A DNA stretch of 64,000 bases. Origin: Pseudomicrostroma phylloplanum. Taxonomy: Eukaryota; Basidiomycota; Exobasidiomycetes; Microstromatales. Below are positions 43,996 through 54,971 of this stretch, in pieces. The first letter of the stretch is position 1; each line of letters starts with the position of its first letter. The translations under genes and the position numbers were made by a program. The notes under the pieces were generated by a model, which made no database searches, was not told where the DNA came from, and was given only the letters and a program-made list of their open reading frames with translations. Location: assembly GCA_039545275.1 (NCBI GenBank), contig BCHS01000001.1:636853-700852 (forward strand), written 5' to 3'.

Positions 43996-46900
43996 ATGCC
44001 CGCTAACCTTCGTACCAAGAGCAAATCATCCTCGGGCTCTGGTCACTCCACCATCATGCCTTCCACGGCGCCATCGCTGGGCTCGCTGACCTCTACAATC
44101 CCCAGCTTCTTCCAGGAAGCCCAGCACTCGGTCGCAAACCATCGCAAGAATGCCGTAGCTCTACACCGTATCCACTCCCAGTGCGCTTCGGTGACAGAGG
44201 AGACCAACAAGGGCACAAAGCTGACCGGAGAGAAGGCCTTCAACACCACCTTCCTCGAGTGCCTCAATCGCATCTTGCCCATCAAGAAGGGCGTGGTACA
44301 AGCAGATCGCACGCTCAAATTCGTCACTGCCTATGTCTCGTACGCACAAGCGTCCTTTAGGGTAGCCGCTAGGAAGGAGGCAGGTCGAGATTCAGACCAG
44401 GCCGAGGAGGACGAAGACGACACGGCAGCAACTCGGTTCGTGACTATCCTACTGAAGCATGTAGTCAAAGGCTTTACAGCCAAGAACAAGAATGTCCGGG
44501 TGAGATGCTGCCAGACAGTCGCCGTACTTGTCAATGGGCTGGAAGCAATCGAGTGAGTAGGCACCTGAGTTCAGTGGACGATGGCGAGCCAGAGCTGACA
44601 GCCATCCCTACATGTTGCCTCTCGCATTGCAGTGATGACCTGTATCAAATGCTCCTGAACGCACTGCTACTACGTATCCGAGACAAAGAAGCGCCCGTCA
44701 GAGTTCACGCCATTGTCGCGCTTGCCAAACTGCAGTCAGGAGACGAGGAGCTAGACGATGAAGATGAGGACGAGGACGACGATGATTACGCTTCTTCAAG
44801 CAAGAGCATCTTGCAACATTTAGTAAACACGGCGAGGATGGATCCCAACGCTGAGGTTCGTCGCGCGGCTCTCTTCAATCTTCCCATCAACTATGTGACT
44901 CTTCCTTATATTCTCGAAAGACTCAGAGACATCGATGCTACGAACAGGCGATGCGTCTACGTAGGCAGTCTCAACGGTGGACCGACACAGAAGGGGCCAC
45001 TAGCTGAACTGTCGAGCGAACAGAGCCACCAGGTGATCAAGACTGGGTTGGGGGAGAGGGAAGAGACGGTGTTCAAGGCTTGCAAGAAGCTGATCAATGC
45101 CTGGACAGACAAGGATGGAGGCGCAGCTATCAAGGTGAGTCACAACTGACCAGCTGCGGAGTGCCACGGACATTGCATACTCAGAGAGGCCATCTGTCGC
45201 CATTGTCTACTCCACAGCTCCTCGACCGCTTCGACGGTCTGACCTATCCAGAAAGCACCATGTCCGCCCTCAAGTCAGCCTTTGAGACCCGACCGGGCCT
45301 GCTTGACACAGTCGCACTTGATGATGCGTTCTGGAATAACTTGACGCCTAACACTGCGCTACTCGCACGTACAGTAGTCGAGTACCTCAAGTCGCAGGGG
45401 AGGATAGGAGAGGCACGTCTCGAGGAGCTCATGCCACTAGTCATGGCTCTAGCCTTCCGAATGCAAGCGGTGTGGTCTGGTCTAATTCAGCTACTCACGG
45501 ACCGAGCAGATGAGGAAGACGCAGAGGATATGGCAGCATCGCAAGCCTCCATTCTCGAGTCTCTCCTCCACCTTGCTCTCAATTCAGATTACGGAGACGA
45601 AATTGGGCGGAGGAAGATGTTCACGCTCATCCGGGAGATCATCTCTCATCCTGCTTTGCCGCGAGCATTGATTGAGCCGTGTACCGATGTCCTGCTGAAG
45701 CTGAGCGCTGGTCAGAGGGACTTTGTGCGCATTGTGGTCGAAATTGTCCAGGAGCTCGGAGACGAAGACGACGACGACGAAGAGGAGAATGGGGAGGATG
45801 ATGAGGAGGCAGAGGTGGAAGGCCTTGTGAGTTGCTCCGCTGCTCTAGAAATGACTTGGTTGGCTGACTGATATGTCTTCATTGACTGCCACGCAGATAC
45901 AGGGCCCTGTACCTAGGCGCCGCAAATCCCTAGATGGGGAAACACCAGAGGCCACAGCTGAGCGAAGAGCCGCTTCTGACGGCAGGCGCTTGCTGCTCGT
46001 ACGGGCTATGTTGGAGCGAATGGCCAGCAACTTGCATGAAAATACTGCGATCCACGGGTTGATCCCTCAGCTGATCGCACCTGCTGTGCGTTCAAAGGAC
46101 GGCCATGTCAGAGAGCAAGGGCTGTTCTGTCTGGGTCTCTGCTGTCTTCTCGACGCCAAGCTGGCCCTCGACACCTTCCCTCTATTTCTCGATCAAATCC
46201 AGAGAGCTGAAGGTTCCATCAAGCTGCGAGCCACACAGGTCGTCTTTGACTGCATGCTCGTGCATGGTATTCGCTACTTGTGCTCGAGACAAGCCGAGGC
46301 GGTCGGAGGTGGCCCAGAAGCGGAGGCCTTGGCATACTCGCAGATCATCGGCTTCCTTCTGGGTCTGCTCGAGGATGACGATGAAGCAATCCAGGCCGTC
46401 GCTGCAGAAGGCATGGCGAAGCTCATGTTGGCAGGCATGGTGGACGATGATGAGGCTCTGAGAAGCTTGGTGTTGGTGTACATGAGCCCTGAGTCCATTT
46501 CGAATCAAGAGATGAGGCAGTGCTTGAGCTACTTCCTACCCGTCTACTGCTTTTCGAGCAGCAATAACCAGAGGAAGCTGCAAAGGGTGAGTCGAGAACA
46601 GCGAGGGAGGTGCAGGAGGTGCAGGCGATTTGCATGCTGACAGTCTTTGCCTTTACAGGTCCTGGTCCCGGTGCTCCAAGTCCTCACTGAAGTCTACTAC
46701 GAGGTGGGCCACGAAAGGGAGATGACCACTCCCCTTCAAGTCGGCTCGCAGCTGATCGACTGGACCGATCCGTCCAAGGTGGTCAATCTGGCAGCAAAAG
46801 ACCGTTGTCTGCACTTCGACGTGGCCATCGATCTTCTGCAAGCGCTCTTCTCACTCGAGGCAAAGGAGGAGAGGAAGACGGTCGTCCAGCTGCTGCACAA

Positions 46901-47702
46901 GCTCACTCTGCCCGATGCTGAACACCTAGACGCCGCGAGGGGCAAGACGCTCTTCCTCCTCTGCGCAAAGCTCAAGGAGGTCTCGCCCTTTGAGGACACG
47001 ACGACGCGCAACTCATTCATCAAGTTCGCGGCTACGTGTGCTGTCAAGTACTCTGCATACGCCTCTGCAGCCAGGGAGGCTGATCTGGAGACGGACGTGG
47101 ACCTGGAGAAGTTGCGCGAATTCTTCGAGAGTTGCGAGCTGAGTCTTGCCGTCGATGAAGGAGACTTTGCGAGAGCCTCAGTCGCTCCGGAAGATGCAGA
47201 AGAGCGAAGTGCACCTAGCAGCAGCAGCAGGGCAAGGTCGTCGGCGACGGCCGCTGCTGCTAAGAAGCCTCGGGGTAAGGCGGCCGCTGCTGCTGCGCCT
47301 TCTTCGCGGGGAAGCGCTGCTTCTGGCAGGGGCAAGGCAAAGGCGGCGCCAGCGAAGGGTCGCAAGGGAAGGTGAGTCAGAGCCAGATGAAGGACGCCCT
47401 ACTGAGGCTAGATACTGATGCAGATATTCGCTCATCCCCTTGGTTCTCACAGGAAGCGAGCCACGACAAGTGAGGAAGAGGACGAAGAGGATGAAGAAGA
47501 GGATGATGACGACGACGACGAGGAACAGGAGGAAGTCGTGCCCGTCAGCAGTAGACGCAGTGCAGCTCGAGGTGGCACCGCCAGGCGGACCACACCCCGC
47601 GTCGTTTCTAGGGGCAACGACGACGACGACGAGGATGACGCGAGCACAGTCGCCAGTACGGCTGGCGGGGCCGAGTCTTCCGAGGATGAGCTGGGCTTGT
47701 GA
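43996..47702 (+). CDS. YCG1: Condensin subunit Ycg1/Cnd3 (CAP-G, HEAT repeat)
   Basis: HEAT-repeat subunit of condensin that binds DNA together with the kleisin Brn1 and is needed for mitotic chromosome compaction. Six exons, 43996-44552, 44633-45134, 45218-45826, 45897-46586, 46659-47371 and 47453-47702, give 1106 aa, close to yeast Ycg1 (1035). Family-like features are the N-terminal IPSFFQEAQHSVANHRKN, FVTILLKHVVKGFTAKNKNVRVRCC, ALLLRIRDKEAPVRVHAIVALAKLQ, DPNAEVRRAALFNLPIN, the DATNRRCVY segment, the HVREQGLFCLGLCCLLD repeat, and ALRSLVLVYMSPES followed by LRQCLSYFLPVY. Helix-pair spacing fits HEAT repeats throughout. The C terminus is Lys/Ala/Arg-rich, then strongly acidic (Glu/Asp runs), then Ser/Glu-rich. 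A second in-frame ATG at 44056 is an equally possible start. All five introns keep frame. Confidence 0.93.
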
Positions 47703-48059
47703 GCTTGTTCGTAGCCCATACCGAGCCCGCTCGCTCGCCAGGCCACCTTTCGTCTGGCCCTTTATGCGTTTGTTGTCTTTTCTCTGTGTCTTCATGCTTG
47801 ACCCGCGCTCTTGTACTTGTAATGTACCGGTATATCGAAGCTGTGTCGACGCGCCCATCTTGTGCTTCTATTGACACTTCAGGGCAGGAAGATCTCGCAC
47901 AAATGCACAAAGTCGAGGTAGCGACAAGATGTGTGCAAGAAAGAATGTTGAGAGAGTACAAAAGTGCTTACAGACAGACAAAATAAGAGAACCATCACGG
48001 CTAGCAAGGCCCGCCTCGGACCTCCTTGCTCCTCGACGTTCGCTGAGCACAGGCTCAGG
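47703..48059. other. Convergent 3' flanks, YCG1/unknown gene
   Basis: About 357 bases between convergent stop codons, likely shared 3' untranslated sequence. No recognisable element. Confidence 0.5.
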
Positions 48060-49690
48060 TCAGATCATCCCCCGCCCTTCGTCTCCCGAATCGCTACTCT
48101 CCTGACTCAAGCCAGACGCAGAGCTCTGACTCTGCCCCTGCATCTGTCCCATTCCCAATCCCATATTCGAGCCCTGTCCGAGACCACCTCCTCCTCCTCC
48201 TCCCGTTCCTCCACCACCAATGGCTATCCCCAGCCCTCCGACTCCACCACCGCCGCCGCCACCGGTGCGTGTAGAGACGGCGAATTTTTCATTGGCCGTC
48301 TTCCTGCGTCTCTTTGGCCTCTGTCCATCCAGCTCGGCCATTGCGCCACCCCTCCCAGAGGAGACGAGGGGCCCACGACGGCCATTGGGTCTTTCCTCGC
48401 GGACGTCTTCCATTTCTTCCTCGACGAGGGCTTGCGCGAGGACGCTAGCTGTAGAAGAGGGCGCTTCCTCGCCGACGGGAGAGAGGAGCGGTGTGTTGCT
48501 GCCGACGTTGCTGTTGCTGTTGTTGGCCATGCTCCCTGAGTGTCCTCTGGCCGATGGGCTGGACCCAGTGCCAAAACCAGACGAAGGCGAAGAGCCGTGA
48601 CTCGCTCTTCCTCTCCGTCGTGCATGAGGCTGCGACGCAGCAGAAGCCGTCAGGGCTGTAGCTGCAGACTGGAAGTTGTTTGAGTTGCCAAAGGAAGACG
48701 AAGGGCTGGGTGGCATGGAGAATGAGAATGCTGAAGTGGAGGGGGCAGAGATCCGCCCCTGAGCTTGAGGTTGCCCTTGCGCAGCAGTATAGCTGCTAGG
48801 CGGGGCGCTTTGACGAGGGGTTCGACCGGTAGGGAAGGGACGTTGGAAGCGCGTAACGGGCGTCTCTGGTGCTGCAGAGGATGGGGAGTAGGCCACGCTG
48901 CTGCTCGTGGGCCTCTCCTCTGGCTCGTTGGACATTTGAGACCTGGCGCTGCTCTCTCTTGTCCTGACATTGGCAGTGGGCAAAGAGCTGTGACTTGACG
49001 GTGGCTGGTAGCTGCTGGCCTCTCTTGTACCACTTCCAGATGCCTGCTGTTGTTGATCCCCGTCTTGCCCCTCGGCATCCTCATCGTCGCTCTCACTCTT
49101 GATCGCCTCGATACGCGCCCTCAAATACCTAGCCAGCCACCTCAACTCTTTATGCGAAGGGCTCCTCAGCCCATCCCCTTCCACGTCATCGTCAGATAGG
49201 CTCCCCACGCCACCATCCGCTGTCGAATCTCCCAACAGCCGTCCGAGATCAGAAGAAGAGGCACCCTGCTGCTGACTTCCGGCTGCACCAGAGCCGGAGC
49301 TCGAGCTAGGTGGCTGGGCTTGGACGCTGCGTAGCACGACCAGGTCGAGCATGTCGCGCAGGCCCTGCACATAGCCTGAGCGGTACGTGCTCTGTGATGA
49401 GGCGATGGAGTTGCGATAGAGGTTTGTGAGGTGGAGAGCGGCGGCTGAGTGAGGGCGGGGAGGCATGGAATACAGATTGATGTCAATCTCGTCGTCAGAG
49501 CAACAGGGACTTCGCCGATGCATGTGCTCATATGGCATCACAAGCTCTTCGTCTGACTTCAGAGAGGCTGGCTGCGCTGCTACTCACCCTTGAAGTCCGC
49601 GTTGAGCGTCTTGTCGTACCGCTTCGTAGGTCCAGCAGGCGGCGGTCGCGACGAGTCAAGACTGTCCCGCAAGATGCGGAGGGAGTCCAT
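48060..49690 (-). CDS. Conserved-looking unknown protein with Gly/Ser-rich tail
   Basis: Best model is two exons, complement of 49690-49588 and 49444-48060, giving 495 aa. The first exon encodes MDSLRILRDSL and TKRYDKTLNADFK. A 143-base intron with a pyrimidine-rich acceptor leads to AALHLTNLYRNSIASSQSTY and SGYVQGLRDMLDLV. The LY-x-x-S and Y-x-x-G-Y-x-x-G pattern looks like a short conserved helical motif and faintly recalls DUF4588/HAPSTR1-type proteins, but I cannot confirm this. A second ordered piece, HKELRWLARYLRARIEAIKSE, follows; the rest is Ser/Pro/Gln-rich and ends in a long glycine-rich stretch. The alternative is a single exon from the ATG at 49538. I prefer the spliced form because it gives a shorter, coherent helical domain and uses a strong donor. 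Function unknown. Confidence 0.6.
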
Positions 49691-50228
49691 CCTGTCAAGT
49701 GGTCCGCAGACAGGTCCTCAGCAATATCGATATGAGTAGAAGTTGTGATCTGTTCAGAGAGAGAGGAAGAACGAGTGGCACAGTCACGGCGCCCTCAATG
49801 GGTTGAGGAGATGATGAGTGTGTTGGTTAGTGTAGACTACCACCTGCGTGGGTATCCTGGTCGGGGTGGCCGCCTCCCTCAGCCGAGGGCCGGGATCAGG
49901 CCAGACCAAATTTGTCGGTGTGCATGCACATCAGCGCGCAGGAATCGGAACGGAACGCGACGTGGAGTGAAATGCTTCTCCAGTGGAACAAGGCGCAATT
50001 AGTCAGTGTACACTCCTGTAACGGCTCAGACTCTGGAGATGGTGGGGACGAAGTAATGTTGAGTGCGTACATTGTGGTAGATGGCGAGCTTGGCCGTGAC
50101 GGTGCAATTGCGAGTGCAAAGCAACAGCATGCAGCAGTGAAACATTGACATGAGGCATAGGTATGTAGGGAACACCGCACACTTCTTTCTAGTCAGACCA
50201 CTCCTCCTGCAGCACAAGACCATCACAT
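49691..50228. other. Intergenic region, unknown gene/CRY-DASH
   Basis: About 540 bases between two minus-strand genes. It should carry the promoter of the unknown gene and the 3' flank of the photolyase-family gene. Nothing else recognised. Confidence 0.5.
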
Positions 50229-52891
50229 TCATCCGCCCTTGCGCCAAGAAGTGGCCTGCTCGGCCTTGCTTTGTGTTCGGTCAGCACGGCCCGACTCGCG
50301 ACCGCTTCCTTCTCCAGAGCTGTACGTCGCGCTACCGTTCCCATCTCGGGGACGTGCCCCTCCCATACGGCGAGGTGAATTCGAACCCGGCCCATTGAAG
50401 GGCGGCACGAGACGGTCGGTACTTCCGCGTGGTACGTTTCGCTGGCTGTTGCCGTTGCCGTTGCCGCTACCGTATCCGTTGCCGTTGCCGTTGGCATTGC
50501 TGTTGACGTTGACGTTGACGTTGACGTGGCCATTGCTGTTACGCCAAACTGCGCCAGCGGCAGAACCACGGGAGGCGTTCGGTCCTTCGCTGCTGCTGGT
50601 ACTTCCGCTGCCGCCACCAGTACTGCTTCCACCGCTACCTCTTCTCTCGGTGGGCGTCGTGGACTTGTTGACCGCAGGGGCTCCGCGAGATGGGTTGAGC
50701 GGCGGCCCGGCCCGAGCATTCAGTCGGACTGGAGGCGACGAACGGGGCGCAAGGATGTAGTCTCCACGAGGGGCACCGTCAAAGGTATCTCTATCTCTGT
50801 TAGAATTGGGGTTCCTCTTGCCCCGGCCAATCTTGCCATCCTTGATCTTCTCCTGCGGATTACCATGCATTCGAGATCCTTCACCTGCTCTCCGGTCATA
50901 GTGCTTGCTCCAGCCTTCATCTTCCGTAAGAGGGCGAGCAGGATATGACTCCGCTGTCACAGCTGACTCGGAGGTCTTGAGTGCATACCGACGCCGCTCA
51001 TCGGCATCAAGCAACCAAGGTGTGTGCACCAAGTCGGCGGGCAAGCCGCGCAGCGCTGGTAGCCACGTCTTGACGTACTCGCCATGACTGTCGTAGTCTT
51101 TGGCCTGCTTGATGATGTTGAAGCGACGGCTAGCGCGAGGATCATTGCCGACTCCAGAGACATACTGCCAATTGCCCAGATTGATAGAGCTTGCGGCAGA
51201 GTCGATCAAGTAGCTCTCGAACAACTCTGCACCCACTCGCCAGTCGTAGGTCAGATCGTGAGCCAGATAACTGGCTAGATTCTGGCGCCCTCTGTTGCTG
51301 AGAAAACCGGTTTCGCGAAGCTCCCGGATGTTGGCATCGATGAAGGGGATACCCGTCCTGCCCTCCAATAGACGCCTCATCTCGTTTGATGATTCCGCGG
51401 TCTCAGGGTCATACTCTTTCCAGTACCCATCCAGTTTCTTCTTGGCTTGCGGCGGATCGGTGGCCAGCTCGAAGCCGCCAATATGATACAGCAGATCGCC
51501 GAATTTCTCCGAGACAAAGTGGAAGTAGTCTCGCCACAACATCTCGAACTTGACCCAGTAGATGTTCTGGTCTGCCCCAAAAATCGACTCGTGATGACCG
51601 AGGACTTCCCAAATCTGCCGTGCGCTGATGCTGCCGTATGCTAAGAAGGGGGACATCTTGGTGCTGTAGCCATGCCCAAGGAGGTTGTTGCGTGTCTGCT
51701 TGTATCGAGCGACAGGAGGCGGATCATCCTTTCCCCAACTGGAACTCTGAGCTGACTTGCCTCGAACGAAGTACCAGTCGAGACGGTCGAGAGCGGATGA
51801 TTCGCCACCGCGAAATGGAAAGGCTGAGGCGTGGTGGCGGCGCTGTATGAGATCGCTGCCTTCAAGGGTAGGGGGGAAGTTGGGATCCTTGAGGGGCTTC
51901 AGAAGATGAGCGAGAATTTCATAGAAGGAAACCTGTCCATCTACCTTGCTTGCAGATTCGGGAGGATGAGATGAGAGGCCGTCAACGTCGACCTCGTAAG
52001 AGACATCGAGGAAATAATCTGAAGTTTGAGGTAGCTGGGCGGGAAAAGGCTTGAATTTTTTTGGGCTGGTGTACATCGGCCGTACCATCTTGTCACCCAA
52101 AACCTCTACCTTTTTCCTGAAAGGCGTGAAGACATCGGGCGTGTCCTTGATGTCGAAGGGCAGGTCTTCGGGATGAATCAGAGTCTTGCCAAAGACATAA
52201 CGCACCGGCGTGTGAAGAGCTTTGACACGCTCCTCTACGCCTTGCTGGATTGCCATCTCGTCTGTGGTAGATTCCTTCTCCATCCAAACAGCTTCAACTT
52301 CGTCCCCTTGGTCCTGGAAAGCCGTGATCAGATTTGCTACTACGTCCTCAACAAGTCCAAAGCGGATGCAGAGATCGCTACCACGCTCTCGCAGTCGGCT
52401 CCGAAGGTCATAAACAGACTCGGCGGCAAAGCTAGTGACGAGAAGCGAAAAAGGCGGGACGAGTCAGTACAGAAGTGAAAGGGATCGGCAACGCTGCTAG
52501 GAGCCCGAGGTGGTGGCGCCGGGCATGCGGGCCTCGTTACTCACCGTGTCCGAAATGCTCCTGTCTTCCAGAAGCCATACACCTTCGTCCTGGCCTCTGG
52601 ACCCTTGCGCTGGTAGCGGGGAAGTCCAGAAAGTTCGTACTCGCGCTCGTCGAAGACGAAGAGGGGCACAAGCTGGGTGGCTTTGGACGTCAGGTCAGAC
52701 GGTCGTGGAGTGTGCGGATTACGGTAGCCGCCCTTCTGCAGAGTATCCAAGTGAGCGAAGTGCCACAATGAATTGTCGGCTATTCTAAGATCTAAATGCA
52801 AAAGACAGATCAGGACCGACTGGCCCGATGAGGACGGGGTCTTGCTAGATGAGGCAGCGCGACCATCGAGCGATTGAGTCTGCGGAGGCAT
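50229..52891 (-). CDS. DASH-type cryptochrome/photolyase
   Basis: Flavoprotein of the CRY-DASH group, which repairs cyclobutane pyrimidine dimers chiefly in single-stranded DNA and may act as a blue-light receptor. Two exons, complement of 52891-52545 and 52431-50229, give 849 aa. The photolyase N-terminal fold is recognisable (VLICLLHLDLRIADNSLWH, LVPLFVFDEREY, then across the intron LRERGSDLCIRFG). The FAD domain is strong: TKMSPFLAYGSIS, WRDYFHFVSEKFG, GRTGIPFIDANIRELRETGF, SNRGRQNLASYL, DWRVGAELFESYLID and NLGNWQYVSGVGNDP. Beyond about residue 620 the tail is disordered, with Arg-Gly-rich, Gly/Ser/Asn-rich parts and a Val-Asn/Gly-Asn repeat. Fungal CRY-DASH proteins often have RGG-type tails. 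The ATG at 52891 is the first in frame; the upstream frame has no ATG. Antenna binding cannot be judged. Confidence 0.95.
50450..50531. repeat. Hexanucleotide repeat inside the CRY-DASH tail
   Basis: About 80 bases of near-perfect six-base units of the GTTGCC/GTTGAC type on the plus strand. In frame they encode alternating Val-Asn and Gly-Asn pairs in the photolyase tail, so unit loss or gain keeps the frame. Confidence 0.75.
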
Positions 52892-54971
52892 TTTCGTGTG
52901 TGTGTGTAAGGTCACTGTAGGAAGATTGTACTGAGCCTGAAACTGCCGAGCGCCTGATAAGATGACACTGTGCGTTGATGCTGAAAGGAGCTTGCACGCG
53001 GGTGAGCCAGCGGAGTACCTCGAGGTTCACCCCAGGCGGTTCCGGGCGACGGGCGAGCTAGGCAATACTAGCGGCGTGTGTAATGCTGAGGTGGGGGGCG
53101 TGTCGGAGTGGAAGAGACGAGCGGCGATGTAAGTGGCACTCGTCAAATGTAATGGTGTACGAGGGGAAGGACCAATTGGGAACGAGGAGGAGACACGAGG
53201 TGAGCTCCAGAAGGAAGAAGGAAGAGGGACAGAAGCAAGGAGTAGACGAACGAACGACTTGGTGATCATCTGGATGAATTGCTCCCAAGGCCACGCCTCC
53301 GCCTCCCATGCGACTCGCTTGCCTCCGATTCTTGGAGATCGATCGCGGCCGACAAAATCGCAGGCGACAGGGTCCCAGGCCACGCCTCCTTTCCGTTCCG
53401 GCGGCAACCCCACCCCCTAGCAGACACTCCAACCTCGCTCTGAGCACTTGGCTTCCATCGTGGATACCCCTTTTCTCGTCGGGAAGAGTCATACTGTATC
53501 ACACTGTAGCAGTTTTCCCTTCTCTTTTCTTGAGTGTTTTCCCCCTCGCCCTTGCTGCCCAGCCTGGCCATACATTGCGCTATGCTACCGATGACTTGCA
53601 GCCACGGCAGAGATCGAGGCGCGGCCCGTACGCGATGCCCTGCATGATCGATCTTCAGGGCGGGAAAAATAAAGCTCGCCTCACCTCGGCTTGCTCACAC
53701 GCACTGACGGGCGCAGAGGTCAGAGGGCGACGACCCGAAGGAATCTCCCCTTCGTACATCCACAACGTGTCTTGAGTACCAGCCAAGCTGCTCGGAACGG
53801 AACACATATGTGTTGCACGTGTGTTGCCGACTCTGGTCAGAACCACGTGTTCGTTCGACGATGTCAGCTTGGCCTTTGCTCGATCGCGTGCATCATGTTC
53901 AGCCGAAGATGTCATTGCCCCCCTCAGTGTTCGAATCGTAAGCAGTCGCCTCTGAACCTCGGATCTCAGGTCAGCTGTTGGGAGGTCTCTCAGCTAGTTT
54001 GCACCTTGCAGACATCGACTCTAGGTCTCCGCTGACCCGTGTGGTAAGCCCGGCACTTTGCAAGCCAGCCAATTCTCCTCTCGGACATTACGGTGCCACT
54101 GACATTGCAGGTCATGGGCTTGCGTTGGCCTGGTGCCAATGCAGTCCATACGCCGCGGCGACTTGTCTCCGACGAGATAAAGTGTCCCCGAAAGCGTAGG
54201 ACGGCCAAATGAGTGATTCTCCGATGCGATCTGCACAGCAGCTTCCATGCGGAGAGGGAGAGGAAGGTAGCTCGAGTCGGCCGCAAGCAGGGCATCTACC
54301 GTGCGATGCGGAGTCTGGTGTGGCGCTGCTGCTGGCTTGTAGGTGTCGGTTCTCGGCATGGTAATGTCGTACTCCTGGGCACCATCTCATCTTTACCAGA
54401 TGTGCGGAGCGCTGCATTTGTTGTCGCCGAGGTCACACGCGCCACTCCCGCAAGTGGTGCGAGGCTTGGGATTCAGTGTCCGACGCGCCAGATTGACGCG
54501 CCGACGCAGACGCACCGCGGACACAGGCCTAGTGCTGCAGGCTGGGTGCAGCTGACACGGCGGAGTAACACACCTCCGAACGTCGAGCTTAAACGTCAAG
54601 CGTCGTCGCATCCGGTCATTCTTGCTCCTCACCAACGGCATCCTCTGTCGCTCACGGCCAGAACAATCCCCTTTGCGGCCCTGGCGAAAAGATGAGGGGA
54701 CCGTATAAAGCAACTTGGAGTCGTAAGACGGTCATGAGGCATGGCTCCCTCCCCCGTTCACTACACACATCTCTACGCGCTCCCGTCAGTCTTCCCCGTG
54801 GTCCCCTCAACAGCCAGCGCATCCCCTCCAGTCACTCGGTCCAGCACTCCCTCTTTGCAAAGCAGCGTCCCGGATATCGACTTCGACTCCAGCGCTATCC
54901 TCCTCTGAGCAAGTGCTAGCTTCTGGCCCTGCGCCTTGAGAACATCTTCTTGCACTTCAAGCTTCTCCGAG
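52892..54971. other. Two-kilobase gap without a supported gene
   Basis: The largest gap in the window. It should hold the CRY-DASH promoter on the left and the promoter of the coiled-coil gene on the right. Frames of up to about 160 codons exist on both strands, but all have Arg/Cys/Ser-rich shadow-like content and none joins to another through good splice sites. A TTCGAATC string near 53929 looks like a tRNA T-loop but lacks a T-stem and acceptor stem. A non-coding RNA or a fast-evolving small gene cannot be excluded. Confidence 0.4.
54705..54710 (+). promoter_or_regulatory. Possible TATA box
   Basis: A TATAAA hexamer lies about 260 bases upstream of the start codon of the coiled-coil gene at 54972, in GC-rich surroundings where such a word is uncommon. 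Position is compatible with a promoter having a leader of some 200 bases. Confidence 0.35.

Noticed and set aside
50239..50760. 173-codon plus-strand Leu/Pro-rich frame
   Set aside because: Antisense of the repeat-rich CRY-DASH tail; its Leu/Pro pattern follows from the hexanucleotide repeat.
53925..53940. tRNA-like TTCGAATC word
   Set aside because: No five-base T-stem, anticodon stem or acceptor stem can be folded around it on either strand.
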